NCBI RefSeq assembly: GCF_000739875.1
Contig: NZ_BBJR01000025.1
Location: forward strand, 1 to 64,000
Direction: 5' to 3'
Length of the DNA: 64,000 nt
From: Comamonas aquatica NBRC 14918
GTDB lineage: Bacteria; Pseudomonadota; Gammaproteobacteria; Burkholderiales; Burkholderiaceae_C
The position numbers and the translations under genes are program-made. The notes beneath the pieces were generated by a model. That model was not told the origin of the DNA and did no database searches. It was given only the letters and a program-made list of their open reading frames with translations. Positions 27,030 through 35,456 of this stretch are shown piece by piece (the first letter of the stretch is position 1; each line of letters begins with the position of its first letter).

Positions 27030-27844
27030 CAGCAGCCCCTGCGCACCGCCGCCAGCGTGCTGGCGGCCGCGGTGTGCGGCAGGTCCGGTGACTGCGGCGC
27101 CTGCAGGCCCTCGGCGGCGTACAAGGCCTGTAACTGGGCCGGCGTGACCTGGCGGGCCGGCAGATCAAACACGATGCGCCCACCGAGGATGCCCACCAGG
27201 CGCTCGAAGCACTGCTGCGCCAGCTCCACCGCGTGCAGGCTGGCCACCAGGGTGGCGTTGCGGGCCTTGGCTTCCTGCACCAGCAGCTGCACGGTGTCCA
27301 GGGCCAGCGTGGGGTCCAGGGCCGACACCGGCTCGTCCGCCAGAATCAGTTGCGCCTCCTGGTACAGCACGCGGGCGATGCCGACACGCTGCAGCTGCCC
27401 GCCGGACAGCTGGTCGCAGCGCACGAACAATTTGTCGGCCAGGTGCACGCGCTCCAGCGCCTGGCGCGCGCCGGGCAGGTCCTGGGGGTAGAGCAACGAG
27501 GCCAGCGACTTCCACGCCGGCCACTGGCCCAGCTTGCCCGCCAGCACGGCGGTCACCACGCGCTGGCGCGGCGGAATCGGGGCGGACTGGTGCACGGTGC
27601 CAATGCGCGCGCGCAAGGCGCGCAGCGCGGCGGCGGACGCCCAGGCCGGCTGCTGCAGCACGGTCAGCTGCCCCGCCGTGGGCTGCAGCGCTGTGCCGAT
27701 GGTGTTCAGCAGGCTGGTCTTGCCCGCGCCGGAGGGGCCAATCAGGGCGATGCTTTCGCCCTGCTGCGCCTGCAGGTCGATGTCCGCCAGGGCGACATGG
27801 CCGTTGGCATGGGTCAAGCCCAGGCCGTGCAATGAAAAACTCAT
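27029..27844 (-). CDS. phnC: PhnC-type ABC transporter ATP-binding protein
   Basis: 271-residue importer ATPase. Walker [17 protein letters not shown] (about residues 33-48), signature [15 protein letters not shown], Walker [14 protein letters not shown], switch His in [14 protein letters not shown] 27844 ([15 protein letters not shown]) starts the domain cleanly; the upstream frame is cut by a dispersed repeat and is not coding. Coupled to the permease by a 4-nt overlap, and about 130 nt downstream of the binding-protein gene. Confidence 0.9.
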   Translation of the reverse strand: MSFSLHGLGLTHANGHVALADIDLQAQQGESIALIGPSGAGKTSLLNTIGTALQPTAGQLTVLQQPAWASAAALRALRARIGTVHQSAPIPPRQRVVTAVLAGKLGQWPAWKSLASLLYPQDLPGARQALERVHLADKLFVRCDQLSGGQLQRVGIARVLYQEAQLILADEPVSALDPTLALDTVQLLVQEAKARNATLVASLHAVELAQQCFERLVGILGGRIVFDLPARQVTPAQLQALYAAEGLQAPQSPDLPHTAAASTLAAVRRGC

Positions 27845-27855
27845 ACAGATGCTCT

Positions 27856-27907
27856 GCAAACTGTAGCTGTCAGCGCAACATGGATGAGCGCTGCCAGCCA
27901 ATTTTGC
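27856..27907. repeat. Dispersed palindromic repeat (copy D)
   Basis: Arms AGCTGTCAGCGC and GCGCTGCCAGC separated by 11 nt, in the gap between the PhnD-type and PhnC-type genes of one operon. It can form a hairpin in the message and may set relative expression or stability. Confidence 0.65.
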
Positions 27908-27976
27908 TGAATATGCGCAGCACGCCACCGCGTGCCTGCACCGGGCAGGCCACGCGGCGGCGCTGCGGCCACTGGC

Positions 27977-28858
27977 TTACTTCAGCAGGCCTGCGGCCTT
28001 GGCGGCCTCTTCGATGCCCACGTAGTTCTCGGGCTTGGAGGGGATGAACTTGGAGGCGCGCTGCAGGTCCATGATGGCCTTGTGCTCGGGCTTGGCGGGG
28101 TCCAGCTTCAGGAAGGCCTCGGTCAGCTTCTTGGTGATGGCGGGGTCCAGGTCGCCGCGCACGGTCCAGTTGTAGTCAAAGTACTCGGGTGTGGTGTGGA
28201 ACACGCGCACCTTGGCAGGGTCGACCTTCTTGGTCTCGACCAGCTTGTCCCACACCGAGGTGTTCAGCACGCCCGCGTCGGCCTTGCCGGCGGCCACGAA
28301 GGCCACGGTGGCATCGTGCGCACCGGAGTAGGCCACGTTCTTGAAATCCTTCTCGGGGTTGATACCGGCCTTCTGGATGAAGTAGCGGGGCATCAGGCTG
28401 CCCGAGGTGGACGAAGGTGCGCCAAAGGCAAAGGTCTTGCCCTTCAGGTCTTCCAGGGTCTTGATCGACGGATCGGCCGTAATGAAGCGCGAGGTGAACA
28501 CCGCATCCTCGGCGCGCTGCACGATGGGGTTGGCCGTGCCCTTGGTGCGGATCTTGGCCTGCACGTAGGTGAAACCGCCCAACCAGGCCATGTCCAGCTT
28601 GCCGGTGGCCAGCGATTCCACCACGGCGGCGTAGTCGCTCACGGGGGTGAACACGACCTTCATGCCGGTTTCCTGCGACAGGTACTCGCCCAGGGGCTTG
28701 AACTTGCGCTGCAGTTCGGTGGGGGCCTCATCGGGGATGGCCGACACGCGCAGCACCTGTTCGGCGGCGGAGGTGGAGAAGGAGGCCAGCGCGGAAGTGG
28801 CGGCCACGGCAAGCAGCGCCTGCTTGATCACCAAGCGGCGTGGGGAAGAGATGGACAT
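27977..28858 (-). CDS. phnD: PhnD-family periplasmic binding protein (phosphonate or putative selenate ABC importer)
   Basis: 293 residues with a Sec/Tat-like signal (SPRRLVIKQALLAVAA, cleavage after STSAA). The mature start LRVSAIPDEAPTELQRKFKPLG and the binding segments TPVSDYAAVVESLATGKLDMAWLGGFTYVQA and FGAPSSTSGSLMPRYF are typical of the PhnD fold. The combination resembles proteins I recall being annotated 'putative selenate ABC transporter substrate-binding protein'; phosphonate or phosphite cannot be excluded. First gene of a binding protein-ATPase-permease operon. No phosphonate-degradation or selenium genes are nearby. Confidence 0.85.
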   Translation of the reverse strand: MSISSPRRLVIKQALLAVAATSALASFSTSAAEQVLRVSAIPDEAPTELQRKFKPLGEYLSQETGMKVVFTPVSDYAAVVESLATGKLDMAWLGGFTYVQAKIRTKGTANPIVQRAEDAVFTSRFITADPSIKTLEDLKGKTFAFGAPSSTSGSLMPRYFIQKAGINPEKDFKNVAYSGAHDATVAFVAAGKADAGVLNTSVWDKLVETKKVDPAKVRVFHTTPEYFDYNWTVRGDLDPAITKKLTEAFLKLDPAKPEHKAIMDLQRASKFIPSKPENYVGIEEAAKAAGLLK

Positions 28859-29317
28859 GTGGTTTCCGTTTCAAAAGCCACCGCCGGACGGAATTGCTCG
28901 GCGGTTTAATCGGTGCTCCAGCACGCTGGGCACCCTCGGTACAAGGGCGGTACGACAGACCGCTGGGCGGAATTCTCGCACCCATGGGCCCGGCTTGAGC
29001 GCCGTCAAGCCAGTTACCGCAGCAGACCGCTGCACCATCAGCCGGCCCAGCCCGGCACAGCACTATGGCGATCAAAGCGCTCAGCGCATAGAAATCAAGG
29101 CTTTGACAACGAATTGTTTGCCAAACCAATATGAATTCAGCGCATCAAGCTCTCTTTTTTGAGAATCGGCAAGACACCCTGACAACACCAGGGTTTTAGC
29201 CTGCCCTCCTTCCCCCGGCACGCGCTTCGTGGAACCATGGATTCAGACCGGGCGCCGCGCGCTGCGGCCCCGGCGGTGGAAGATGAAGTGATTCCAGCTT
29301 TCTGCAAGGAGGCCGCA
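28859..29317. other. 459-nt gap upstream of the PhnD-type operon
   Basis: No supported gene. It includes a 7-bp inverted repeat GGCTTGA/TCAAGCC with a 6-nt centre at 28992-29011 (possible operator or hairpin), an AT-rich stretch around 29090-29165 and a weak stem ACCCTG/CAGGGT followed by TTTT at 29174-29198. The promoter of the importer operon presumably lies in the left half. Confidence 0.35.
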
Positions 29318-29446
29318 ATGACCGAGTTCGACGCCCTGCACCCCCTGCTCCAGGCGGTGGTGTATTACGGCAGCCCCCTGCTGCTGCTCGCAGGCCTGGC
29401 AGGCTTTGCCACCTCGGTGGCCCTGTGGTTCCTGCGAGCATCCTGA
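29318..29446 (+). CDS. Small hydrophobic protein (42 residues), unknown function
   Basis: Begins MTEFDALHPLLQ and carries one strongly hydrophobic helix (about residues 12-39, rich in Leu/Ala/Gly, ending ALWFLRAS), so it is a candidate single-pass membrane miniprotein. The case for expression is a near-perfect AAGGAGG site about 5 nt before ATG 29318. A longer frame from 29237 has no site and no coding character. Lies upstream of argA in the same direction with a 160-nt gap. Function unknown. Confidence 0.62.
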   Translation: MTEFDALHPLLQAVVYYGSPLLLLAGLAGFATSVALWFLRAS

Positions 29447-29609
29447 ACACAGCGGCGCGGCACGCCGGCACGCTTCGCCATCCACGATCCTCCCACGCTC
29501 GCAAAAAAGCGCTGCACCCTGATCCACGCGGCTACACTTCGCACTGGCTTGCATTCCCCACGGAATGACAAGCCTTTTTTCCCTTCTGATGCCTGCTTTC
29601 CCGCCGCCC

Positions 29610-30956
29610 ATGTCCACTGTCTTCAACTTCACCTTTGTTCCCTGGTTCCGGTCTGTGGCCCCGTACATCCACAAGTTCCGACACCAAACCTTTGTGGTGG
29701 GCATCACGGGCGAGGCGATTGCCGCCGGCAAGCTGCAAGGCATCGTGCAGGACCTGGCGCTGATCCAGGCCATGGGCGTCAAGCTGGTGCTGGTGCACGG
29801 CTTTCGTCCCCAGGTGAACGAGCAGTTGCGCCTCAAGGGCCAGGAGCCGCAGTACTACAACGGCACCCGTGTGACCGACAGCGTGGCCCTGGACTGCGCC
29901 CAGGAAGCCGCCGGCCAGCTGCGCTACGAGATCGAGGCCGCCTTCAGCCAGGGCCTGCCCAACACCCCCATGGCCGGCGCCCGCGTGCGCGTCATGTCGG
30001 GCAACTTCCTGACCGCCCGCCCCGTGGGCATCGTCAATGGCGTGGATTTCATGCACTCCGGCCTGGTGCGCAAGGTGGACGTGGAAGGCATCCGCCGCGC
30101 CCTGGACTCGGAGGCCATGGTGCTGCTGTCGCCCTTCGGCTTCTCCCCCACGGGCGAGGCCTTCAACCTCAGCATGGAAGAGGTGGCCACCCGCGTGGCC
30201 AGCGAGATGAAGGCCGACAAGCTGCTGTTCCTGACCGAAGTGCCCGGCGTGCGCACCGACCCGATGGCGCCCGAGGGCGATGACAACCCCATCGACACCG
30301 AGCTGCCCCTGGCCGCCGCGCGCCAGCTGCTGGCCAAGCTGCCCGCGCCGCAGGTGCCCACGGACACGGGCTTTTACCTGCAGCACTGCGTGCGCGCCTG
30401 CGAACAGGGCGTGGAGCGCAGCCACATCCTGCCGTTTGCGGTGGATGGCGCGCTGCTGCTGGAAATCTATGTGCACGACGGCATCGGCACCATGGTCATC
30501 GACGAGAAGCTGGAGGAGCTGCGCGAGGCCTCCATCGACGACGTGGGCGGCATCATCCAGCTGATCGAGCCCTTCGAGAACGACGGCACCCTGGTCAAGC
30601 GCGACCGCACCGAGATCGAGCGCGACATCGCCAGCTACACCGTGATCGAGCACGACGGCGTGATCTTCGGCTGCGCAGCCCTGCACCCCTACCTCGAAGC
30701 CAAGACCGCCGAGATGGCCGCCGTGACTGTCTCGCCCAAGGCCCAGGGCACGGGCGATGGCGAAAAGCTGCTCAAACGCATCGAGCAGCGTGCCCGCATC
30801 ATGGGCTGCGACACCCTGTTCGTGCTGACCACGCGCACCATGCACTGGTTCATCAAGCGGGGCTTCCAGCCGGTCAGCCCGGACTGGCTGCCCGAAGCGC
30901 GCAAGGCCAAGTACAACTGGGACCGCAAGAGCCAGGTGCTGGTCAAGAAGCTATAA
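29610..30956 (+). CDS. argA: Amino-acid N-acetyltransferase (N-acetylglutamate synthase)
   Basis: First step of arginine synthesis: acetyl-CoA plus glutamate gives N-acetylglutamate. 448 residues, the classical fused form: an amino-acid-kinase-like domain (about residues 1-290; VLVHGFRPQVNEQL, LTEVPGVRTDP), then a GNAT acetyltransferase domain (about 300-448; VTVSPKAQGTGDGEKLLKRIEQRA). ATG 29610 (MSTVFNFTFVPWFRSVAPYI) matches ArgA N termini; two upstream ATGs in frame add residues of low conservation. The kinase-like domain normally binds arginine for feedback inhibition. Confidence 0.95.
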   Translation: MSTVFNFTFVPWFRSVAPYIHKFRHQTFVVGITGEAIAAGKLQGIVQDLALIQAMGVKLVLVHGFRPQVNEQLRLKGQEPQYYNGTRVTDSVALDCAQEAAGQLRYEIEAAFSQGLPNTPMAGARVRVMSGNFLTARPVGIVNGVDFMHSGLVRKVDVEGIRRALDSEAMVLLSPFGFSPTGEAFNLSMEEVATRVASEMKADKLLFLTEVPGVRTDPMAPEGDDNPIDTELPLAAARQLLAKLPAPQVPTDTGFYLQHCVRACEQGVERSHILPFAVDGALLLEIYVHDGIGTMVIDEKLEELREASIDDVGGIIQLIEPFENDGTLVKRDRTEIERDIASYTVIEHDGVIFGCAALHPYLEAKTAEMAAVTVSPKAQGTGDGEKLLKRIEQRARIMGCDTLFVLTTRTMHWFIKRGFQPVSPDWLPEARKAKYNWDRKSQVLVKKL

Positions 30957-30962
30957 CCGACG

Positions 30963-30988
30963 TTTACCGATCAACGGTAAAAAATTTT
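30963..30988 (+). terminator. Weak terminator candidate after argA
   Basis: Stem TTTACCG/CGGTAAA with a 5-nt loop, followed by A-rich sequence and TTTT. It begins 7 nt past the argA stop. The short T-run makes it a weak candidate. Confidence 0.45.
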
Positions 30989-31006
30989 AAACAGCACTTG
31001 CCAACA

Positions 31007-31048
31007 AATAGCAGCAAAATTCTCATGAATACATGATTTTTTGCTATT
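31007..31048. promoter_or_regulatory. AT-rich dyad upstream of nrdJ
   Basis: An imperfect palindrome with nested arms AATAGCA/TGCTATT, CAAAA/TTTTG and TCATG/CATGA. It ends 22 nt before a TAGAAT -10-like box (31071-31076), so it covers the place where a -35 region or regulator would sit. No run of T follows, which argues against a terminator. Confidence 0.45.
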
Positions 31049-31070
31049 AATTTCATACTCCAAACCTGAC

Positions 31071-31336
31071 TAGAATACGCGCCGTGCTCGGTGCAAAAAC
31101 CGCTGCGATAGCCCCCGACCAGGGCCCCACTATTGCAGCGCCCGCATGCCGGAGGCTCGGATTTTGGGTTCCAATTCCCCCTTTGTTGGCCCTGGCGCCA
31201 ACCGGGCCCACCAGGCCCGACTCCGATCCCCTGGCCGGGCGTGCCAAGTACGCCCGGCCTCTTTTTTTTCGTTCCCTGTGCATGGCTTTTGCTTGTGCAA
31301 GGACTGTCTCGACATTCTTCTTACTGCAAAGACGAA
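31071..31336 (+). promoter_or_regulatory. Structured nrdJ leader, candidate riboswitch or attenuator
   Basis: From the TAGAAT box to the nrdJ start there is about 260 nt without coding. It contains an 11-bp helix (CGCTGCGATAG at 31101-31111 with CTATTGCAGCG at 31130-31140, one G-U pair), a GTTGGC/GCCAAC stem (31185-31202), competing GGAG/CTCC and TCGGA/TCCGA pairings, and a strong terminator at 31233-31269. A segment CCGGGC at 31203-31208 could pair with the terminator arm as an antiterminator. I see no B12 box, so it is not a standard cobalamin riboswitch. It could also be a separate small RNA. Confidence 0.55.
31233..31269 (+). terminator. Intrinsic terminator inside the nrdJ leader
   Basis: Perfect 10-bp stem GGCCGGGCGT/ACGCCCGGCC with a 7-nt loop, followed by TC and eight T. 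It ends 67 nt before the nrdJ ATG and is the strongest terminator in the window by appearance. Confidence 0.85.
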
Positions 31337-33718
31337 ATGACTTCTTTGAACACCCAACCAATCAGCCAAGACGTCTTGGCCGAGAAATACCTGGCTGCCG
31401 GCGAACACACCGCCGAAGACCTGTTCCGTCGTGTCTCCCAGGCTCTGGCAGACCAAGAAAAGCCGGAGCTGCGCGCCGAGTGGGCGGAGAAGTTCTTCAA
31501 AAACATGCAAGCCGGTGCCATCGGCGCCGGCCGCATCATGGCCGCCGCCGGCCTGGACACCAAGGCCACGCTGATCAACTGCTTCGTGCAGCCCGTGGCC
31601 GACGCCACCAACGGCTTTGACGAAAACGGCAACCCCGGCATCTACACCGCGCTGTCGCAGGCCGCGGAAACCATGCGCCGTGGCGGTGGCGTGGGCTATG
31701 ACTTCTCCAACCTGCGTCCCAAGGGTGCGCGGGTCAAGGGCACGAACTCCTACGCGTCGGGCCCCTGCTCCTTCATCGACGTGTTTGACGCTTCGTGCAC
31801 CACCGTGGAATCCGCCGGTGCGCGCCGCGGTGCACAGATGGGCGTGATGCGCATCGACCACCCCGATGTGCTGGACTTCATCACTGCCAAGCGCCAAAAG
31901 GGCCGCTGGAACAACTTCAACGTCTCGGTCGGTGTGACCAGCGACTTCATGCAGGCCGTGGAAAACGATGCCCCTTGGGAACTGGTGCACGTGGCCACCC
32001 CCTCGGACATCCAGATCGACGCCGGTGCCTACCAGCGCGACGATGGCAAGTGGGTCTACCGCACCGCGCAGGCGCGCGAGCTGTGGGACAGCATCATGAA
32101 GTCGGCCTACGACTTCGCTGAGCCGGGCATCCTGTTCATCGACAACATCAACAACGACAACAACCTGTACTACGCAGAGACGATTGCCGCCACCAACCCC
32201 TGTGGCGAGCAACCCCTGCCCCCCTACGGCTGCTGCGACCTGGGCCCCATCATCCTGACCAAGTTCGTGCGTGATGCCTTCACGCCCGAAGCCCGTTTCG
32301 ATGTGGACGCCTTCCGCGCCGCCGTCGCCATCCAGGTGCGCATGCTGGACAACGTGCTGGACGCCACCGTCTGGCCCCTGCCCGAGCAGCACAAGGAATC
32401 GCAGCAAAAGCGCCGCATCGGCGTGGGCTTCACCGGTCTGGGCGATGCCCTGATCATGCTGGGCCTGAAGTACAACAGCGACGCCGGTGTGCAGCAGGGC
32501 GAAACCATCGCCCGCCACATGCGCGACGCCGCCTACCTGGCCTCGGTCGAACTGGCCAAGGAAAAGGGGGCCTTCCCGCTGTTCGACGCAGACAAGTACC
32601 TGGCCAGCGGCTTCACCCAGCGCCTGCCCGAAGCCATCCGCGCCGAAATCCGTGCCCACGGCATCCGCAACAGCCACCTGCTGTCGATCGCGCCCACCGG
32701 CACCGTGTCGCTGGCCTTTGCCGACAACGCCTCCAACGGCATCGAGCCGCCCTTCTCGTGGACCTACAACCGCAAGAAGCGCACGGCCGATGGCGGCAAC
32801 AGCCACTACACCGTGGAAGACCACGCCTACCGCGTGTTCAAGGCAATGCACGGCGCCGATGCGCCGCTGCCCGAAGCCTTCGTCAGCGCGCTGGAAATGA
32901 CCGCCGCCGAGCACGTGGCGATGATGCGCGTGGTCCAGCCCTACATCGACACCGCCATCTCCAAGACGGTGAACATCCCCGCCGACTATCCGTTCGAGGA
33001 CTTCAAGAACCTCTACATGGAAAGCTGGAAGGCCGGCCTCAAGGGCTGCGCCACCTACCGCCCCAACGACACGCTGGGTGCCGTGCTGTCCGTGGAGCCG
33101 CCCAAGCCCGCCGAAGCGCCCAAGCCCGTGGCCAGCACCCACAGCAGCAACATCGCCGCCGTGGTGGAACGCCGCCCCGAAGGCCCGCTGAACGCCGTGG
33201 TCGACAAGATCGAGTACTTCACGCACGACGGCGCGCGCCGCCTGTACCTGGTGGTCAGCTTCATGCTGGTGGACGGCGTGGAGCGCCCCATCGAGTTCTT
33301 CATGCCCGTGGGCCAGACCGGTGAGAGCCAGCAGTGGATCACCGCCACCATGCGCTCGCTGTCGCTGGCCGCGCGCGGCGGCTTCCTGGACAAGGCCCTG
33401 GACGACCTGCGCAAGGTGGCCTGGGACCGTGGCCCCATCCGCTACGGCTGGATGGACAAGGCCGACGGCAGCCGCGTGCCACTGTGGCACGACAGCGAAG
33501 TGGCCCTGCTGGCCTACGCCGTGCAGGCCATCATCGCCAACCGCGGTGAGGCCCAGCCCGCCCCCAGCACCAGCGCGGCCCCTGCACCAGCGCCTGTGGC
33601 CGATGCCACGCAGACCATGAGCGGCAAGAAGTGCCCCGACTGCGGCGCCCACGCCGTGATCAAGAAGGATGGCTGCTCGTTCTGCACCGCCTGTGGCTAT
33701 ATCGGCGCTTGCGGCTGA
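31337..33718 (+). CDS. nrdJ: Adenosylcobalamin-dependent ribonucleotide reductase (class II)
   Basis: Makes deoxyribonucleotides from ribonucleoside diphosphates using a B12-derived thiyl radical; works with or without oxygen. 793 residues. The first redox Cys lies in LINCFVQPV (about residue 82). The active-site loop is NPCGEQPLPPYGCCDLG (Asn287, Cys289, Glu291), and SIAPTGTVS and KGCATYRPN follow. The C terminus is a zinc-ribbon-like Cys cluster (CPDCGAHAVI... CSFCTACGYIGACG) that would relay electrons. ATG 31337 is chosen from homology of the N terminus. Expression is likely controlled by the leader upstream. Confidence 0.95.
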   Translation: MTSLNTQPISQDVLAEKYLAAGEHTAEDLFRRVSQALADQEKPELRAEWAEKFFKNMQAGAIGAGRIMAAAGLDTKATLINCFVQPVADATNGFDENGNPGIYTALSQAAETMRRGGGVGYDFSNLRPKGARVKGTNSYASGPCSFIDVFDASCTTVESAGARRGAQMGVMRIDHPDVLDFITAKRQKGRWNNFNVSVGVTSDFMQAVENDAPWELVHVATPSDIQIDAGAYQRDDGKWVYRTAQARELWDSIMKSAYDFAEPGILFIDNINNDNNLYYAETIAATNPCGEQPLPPYGCCDLGPIILTKFVRDAFTPEARFDVDAFRAAVAIQVRMLDNVLDATVWPLPEQHKESQQKRRIGVGFTGLGDALIMLGLKYNSDAGVQQGETIARHMRDAAYLASVELAKEKGAFPLFDADKYLASGFTQRLPEAIRAEIRAHGIRNSHLLSIAPTGTVSLAFADNASNGIEPPFSWTYNRKKRTADGGNSHYTVEDHAYRVFKAMHGADAPLPEAFVSALEMTAAEHVAMMRVVQPYIDTAISKTVNIPADYPFEDFKNLYMESWKAGLKGCATYRPNDTLGAVLSVEPPKPAEAPKPVASTHSSNIAAVVERRPEGPLNAVVDKIEYFTHDGARRLYLVVSFMLVDGVERPIEFFMPVGQTGESQQWITATMRSLSLAARGGFLDKALDDLRKVAWDRGPIRYGWMDKADGSRVPLWHDSEVALLAYAVQAIIANRGEAQPAPSTSAAPAPAPVADATQTMSGKKCPDCGAHAVIKKDGCSFCTACGYIGACG

Positions 33719-33719
33719 T

Positions 33720-33748
33720 CCAGCCTGCGCAAGCAGCTATGAAAAAAA
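33720..33748. repeat. Dispersed palindromic repeat, half copy (copy H)
   Basis: CAGCCTGCGCAAGCAGCTATG followed by a run of seven A, immediately after the nrdJ stop codon. Matches one arm of the dispersed repeat family and abuts a terminator. Confidence 0.45.
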
Positions 33749-33771
33749 GGAGGCCTCGGCCTCCTTTTTTT
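33742..33771. terminator. Bidirectional terminator nrdJ / phosphoethanolamine transferase
   Basis: Stem AAGGAGGCC/GGCCTCCTT with a 2-nt centre, with a run of A to the left and of T to the right, so it can terminate transcripts from both converging genes. Confidence 0.9.
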
Positions 33772-33786
33772 ATGGACGGATGACGC

Positions 33787-35310
33787 TCACTCCAGCGAGC
33801 AGCGGTCCGCTGTGGCAATCGCCTGCCAGTCACGCCCCTGGAACTGGAGCGCCTGCGGTGCGTGCTGCAGTGGTACTGCCCCATCGCCCACGCCCCAGCG
33901 CACCAGCTGGGCCACCATGGAATTGCCATGCAGGGGCGTCTGGCGCTCTTGCGCGCTGAAGCGGGGCATGCCGGCCGCCTCGGCCGTCGCTGCCAGCGCC
34001 GGGTTGCGCCAGACCAGCAGCGGCACCTCCAGCGTGCTGCGGCTCAAGCCCGTGCGATAGCCCTCGCTGCACGGTGGCAGCACCAGCCCGTGGTCGCTGC
34101 TGTAGACCAGCAGGGAGGGACTGCCCGGGCGGGAGGACTGGTCGAGCAGCTGCGTCCACTTGGCGAGCAAGGCGCTGCTGTAGTGCAGGGAGTTGTCATA
34201 GGCATCTTCCAGCGCGGCGTAATCTGCAGGGTAGCGGTGCTTGACGTCCGGGTGGCTGCCGAAGGTGTGCAGTACGACCAGCTTGTGCGTGGCGGGGTCC
34301 TGCAGGGCACGGCGCAAAGGCTCCGTCAGCGCATCATCGTCCCCGCCATCACCCACCTTGGTGTAGACATCGGCCGAGCGCCGCAGGGTCTGCACAAAGA
34401 AGTCTTCCTGGCTGTCGAAGAAGCGCGAATTGGTCAGCACAAAAGTCTTGAACCCCGCCTGGTGCGCCACATCCAGGAACGAGGGGGCCTGCTGCTGCAC
34501 GCTGTCGTTGGCCGACAGGCCCGTCAGCATGAAGGGCAAGGCGGCCGCCGTGTTCGAGCCCTGGGCCATCACGCGGATGGCCTCGATCCCGGGGATGTCG
34601 CGCAGGGGCGCGTTGGTGTCGCCGCCGCCATAGCCCAGCAGCGACCAGCGCTGGGCCGAGGCGCTTTCGCCGATCACCACCACCAGTGTCTGCACCGGGG
34701 CCGGCTGCGACAGCGGCACCGGCAGCTGCGGGCTGTAGAACAAGGCCGCATTGATTTGCCGGTGCAACAGGTAGGCCTTGACGATGTGCAACGGGTACAC
34801 CCGGTCGAGCTTGTTCAGGTAGCCCCAGCCGTCGTAGCCCTTCTTGGCGCCATACAGCGCGAAACCACCCCACACCAGCGCGCTGGCGATGCAGGCGACA
34901 CGCAGCAGCGGGCTGCGGCGCAGCGACTGGGCAGGCCAGCGCAGCAGCGTCCAGCCCAGCCAGCCGGAGCCCAGCAACCACAGCAAGGCCATCACCACGG
35001 TCAGCGTGGGCAGGGTGTGCACGAACTCCCAGGTTTCGCTGGACGTGGTGCGCAGCGCCGTGGCCAGGAAGAACTGATCGGCCAGATAGCCAAAGAAGCC
35101 CACGTGCACCACATTCACCAGCCCCAGCAGCCACACAGCGGGCACCACCAGCCAGCGCACGGGCCGCAGCAGCAGCAACGGTGCCCACAGCACCGCGGCG
35201 AGAAGCCACAGACCCAGGGATTTCGCATGCACGCCCTCCAACAGGCAGGGGCTCAACAGCAGCAGCCAGGCGATGAGCGCCGGCGCTATATTTTTTTTGT
35301 TGTGTTTCAT
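33787..35310 (-). CDS. Phosphoethanolamine transferase (EptA/CptA-like sulfatase family)
   Basis: 507-residue inner-membrane enzyme predicted to transfer phosphoethanolamine from phosphatidylethanolamine to lipid A or another glycolipid. About five N-terminal helices (residues 8-160) precede a periplasmic alkaline-phosphatase-like domain. Visible catalytic elements: VVVIGESASAQRWSLLGYGG (metal-binding Glu), the Thr nucleophile in AQGSNTAAALPF, HTFGSHPDVKHRYP, and YSSDHGL (Asp/His). The GESASAQ variant replaces the usual GETARA, so it is a divergent member. ATG 35310 was chosen because it starts the first helix; the longer frame is not credible. Confidence 0.85.
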   Translation of the reverse strand: MKHNKKNIAPALIAWLLLLSPCLLEGVHAKSLGLWLLAAVLWAPLLLLRPVRWLVVPAVWLLGLVNVVHVGFFGYLADQFFLATALRTTSSETWEFVHTLPTLTVVMALLWLLGSGWLGWTLLRWPAQSLRRSPLLRVACIASALVWGGFALYGAKKGYDGWGYLNKLDRVYPLHIVKAYLLHRQINAALFYSPQLPVPLSQPAPVQTLVVVIGESASAQRWSLLGYGGGDTNAPLRDIPGIEAIRVMAQGSNTAAALPFMLTGLSANDSVQQQAPSFLDVAHQAGFKTFVLTNSRFFDSQEDFFVQTLRRSADVYTKVGDGGDDDALTEPLRRALQDPATHKLVVLHTFGSHPDVKHRYPADYAALEDAYDNSLHYSSALLAKWTQLLDQSSRPGSPSLLVYSSDHGLVLPPCSEGYRTGLSRSTLEVPLLVWRNPALAATAEAAGMPRFSAQERQTPLHGNSMVAQLVRWGVGDGAVPLQHAPQALQFQGRDWQAIATADRCSLE

Positions 35311-35456
35311 TCGCTTACACCATCCAAGGTGGGCGAGCTTACCCCAGGCAGGGCACGGCTGGCTTACTCCGCCGCGATACAGGCTTTGTCCTGAGGACTT
35401 AAAGTACGCAGCTTGTCTTTCCAACCTGCTGCGTTTTCACCAGCACCATCGCTCCC

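Noticed and set aside
25446-27491. Open frame of 681 codons on the plus strand
   Set aside because: Antisense to the permease and ATPase genes, low-complexity composition.
31080-31336. Standard cobalamin riboswitch before the B12-dependent reductase
   Set aside because: No B12 box or the conserved core of that class was found in the leader.
31130-33652. Open frame of 840 codons on the minus strand
   Set aside because: Antisense to nrdJ; Val/Gly/His-rich shadow, no domain.
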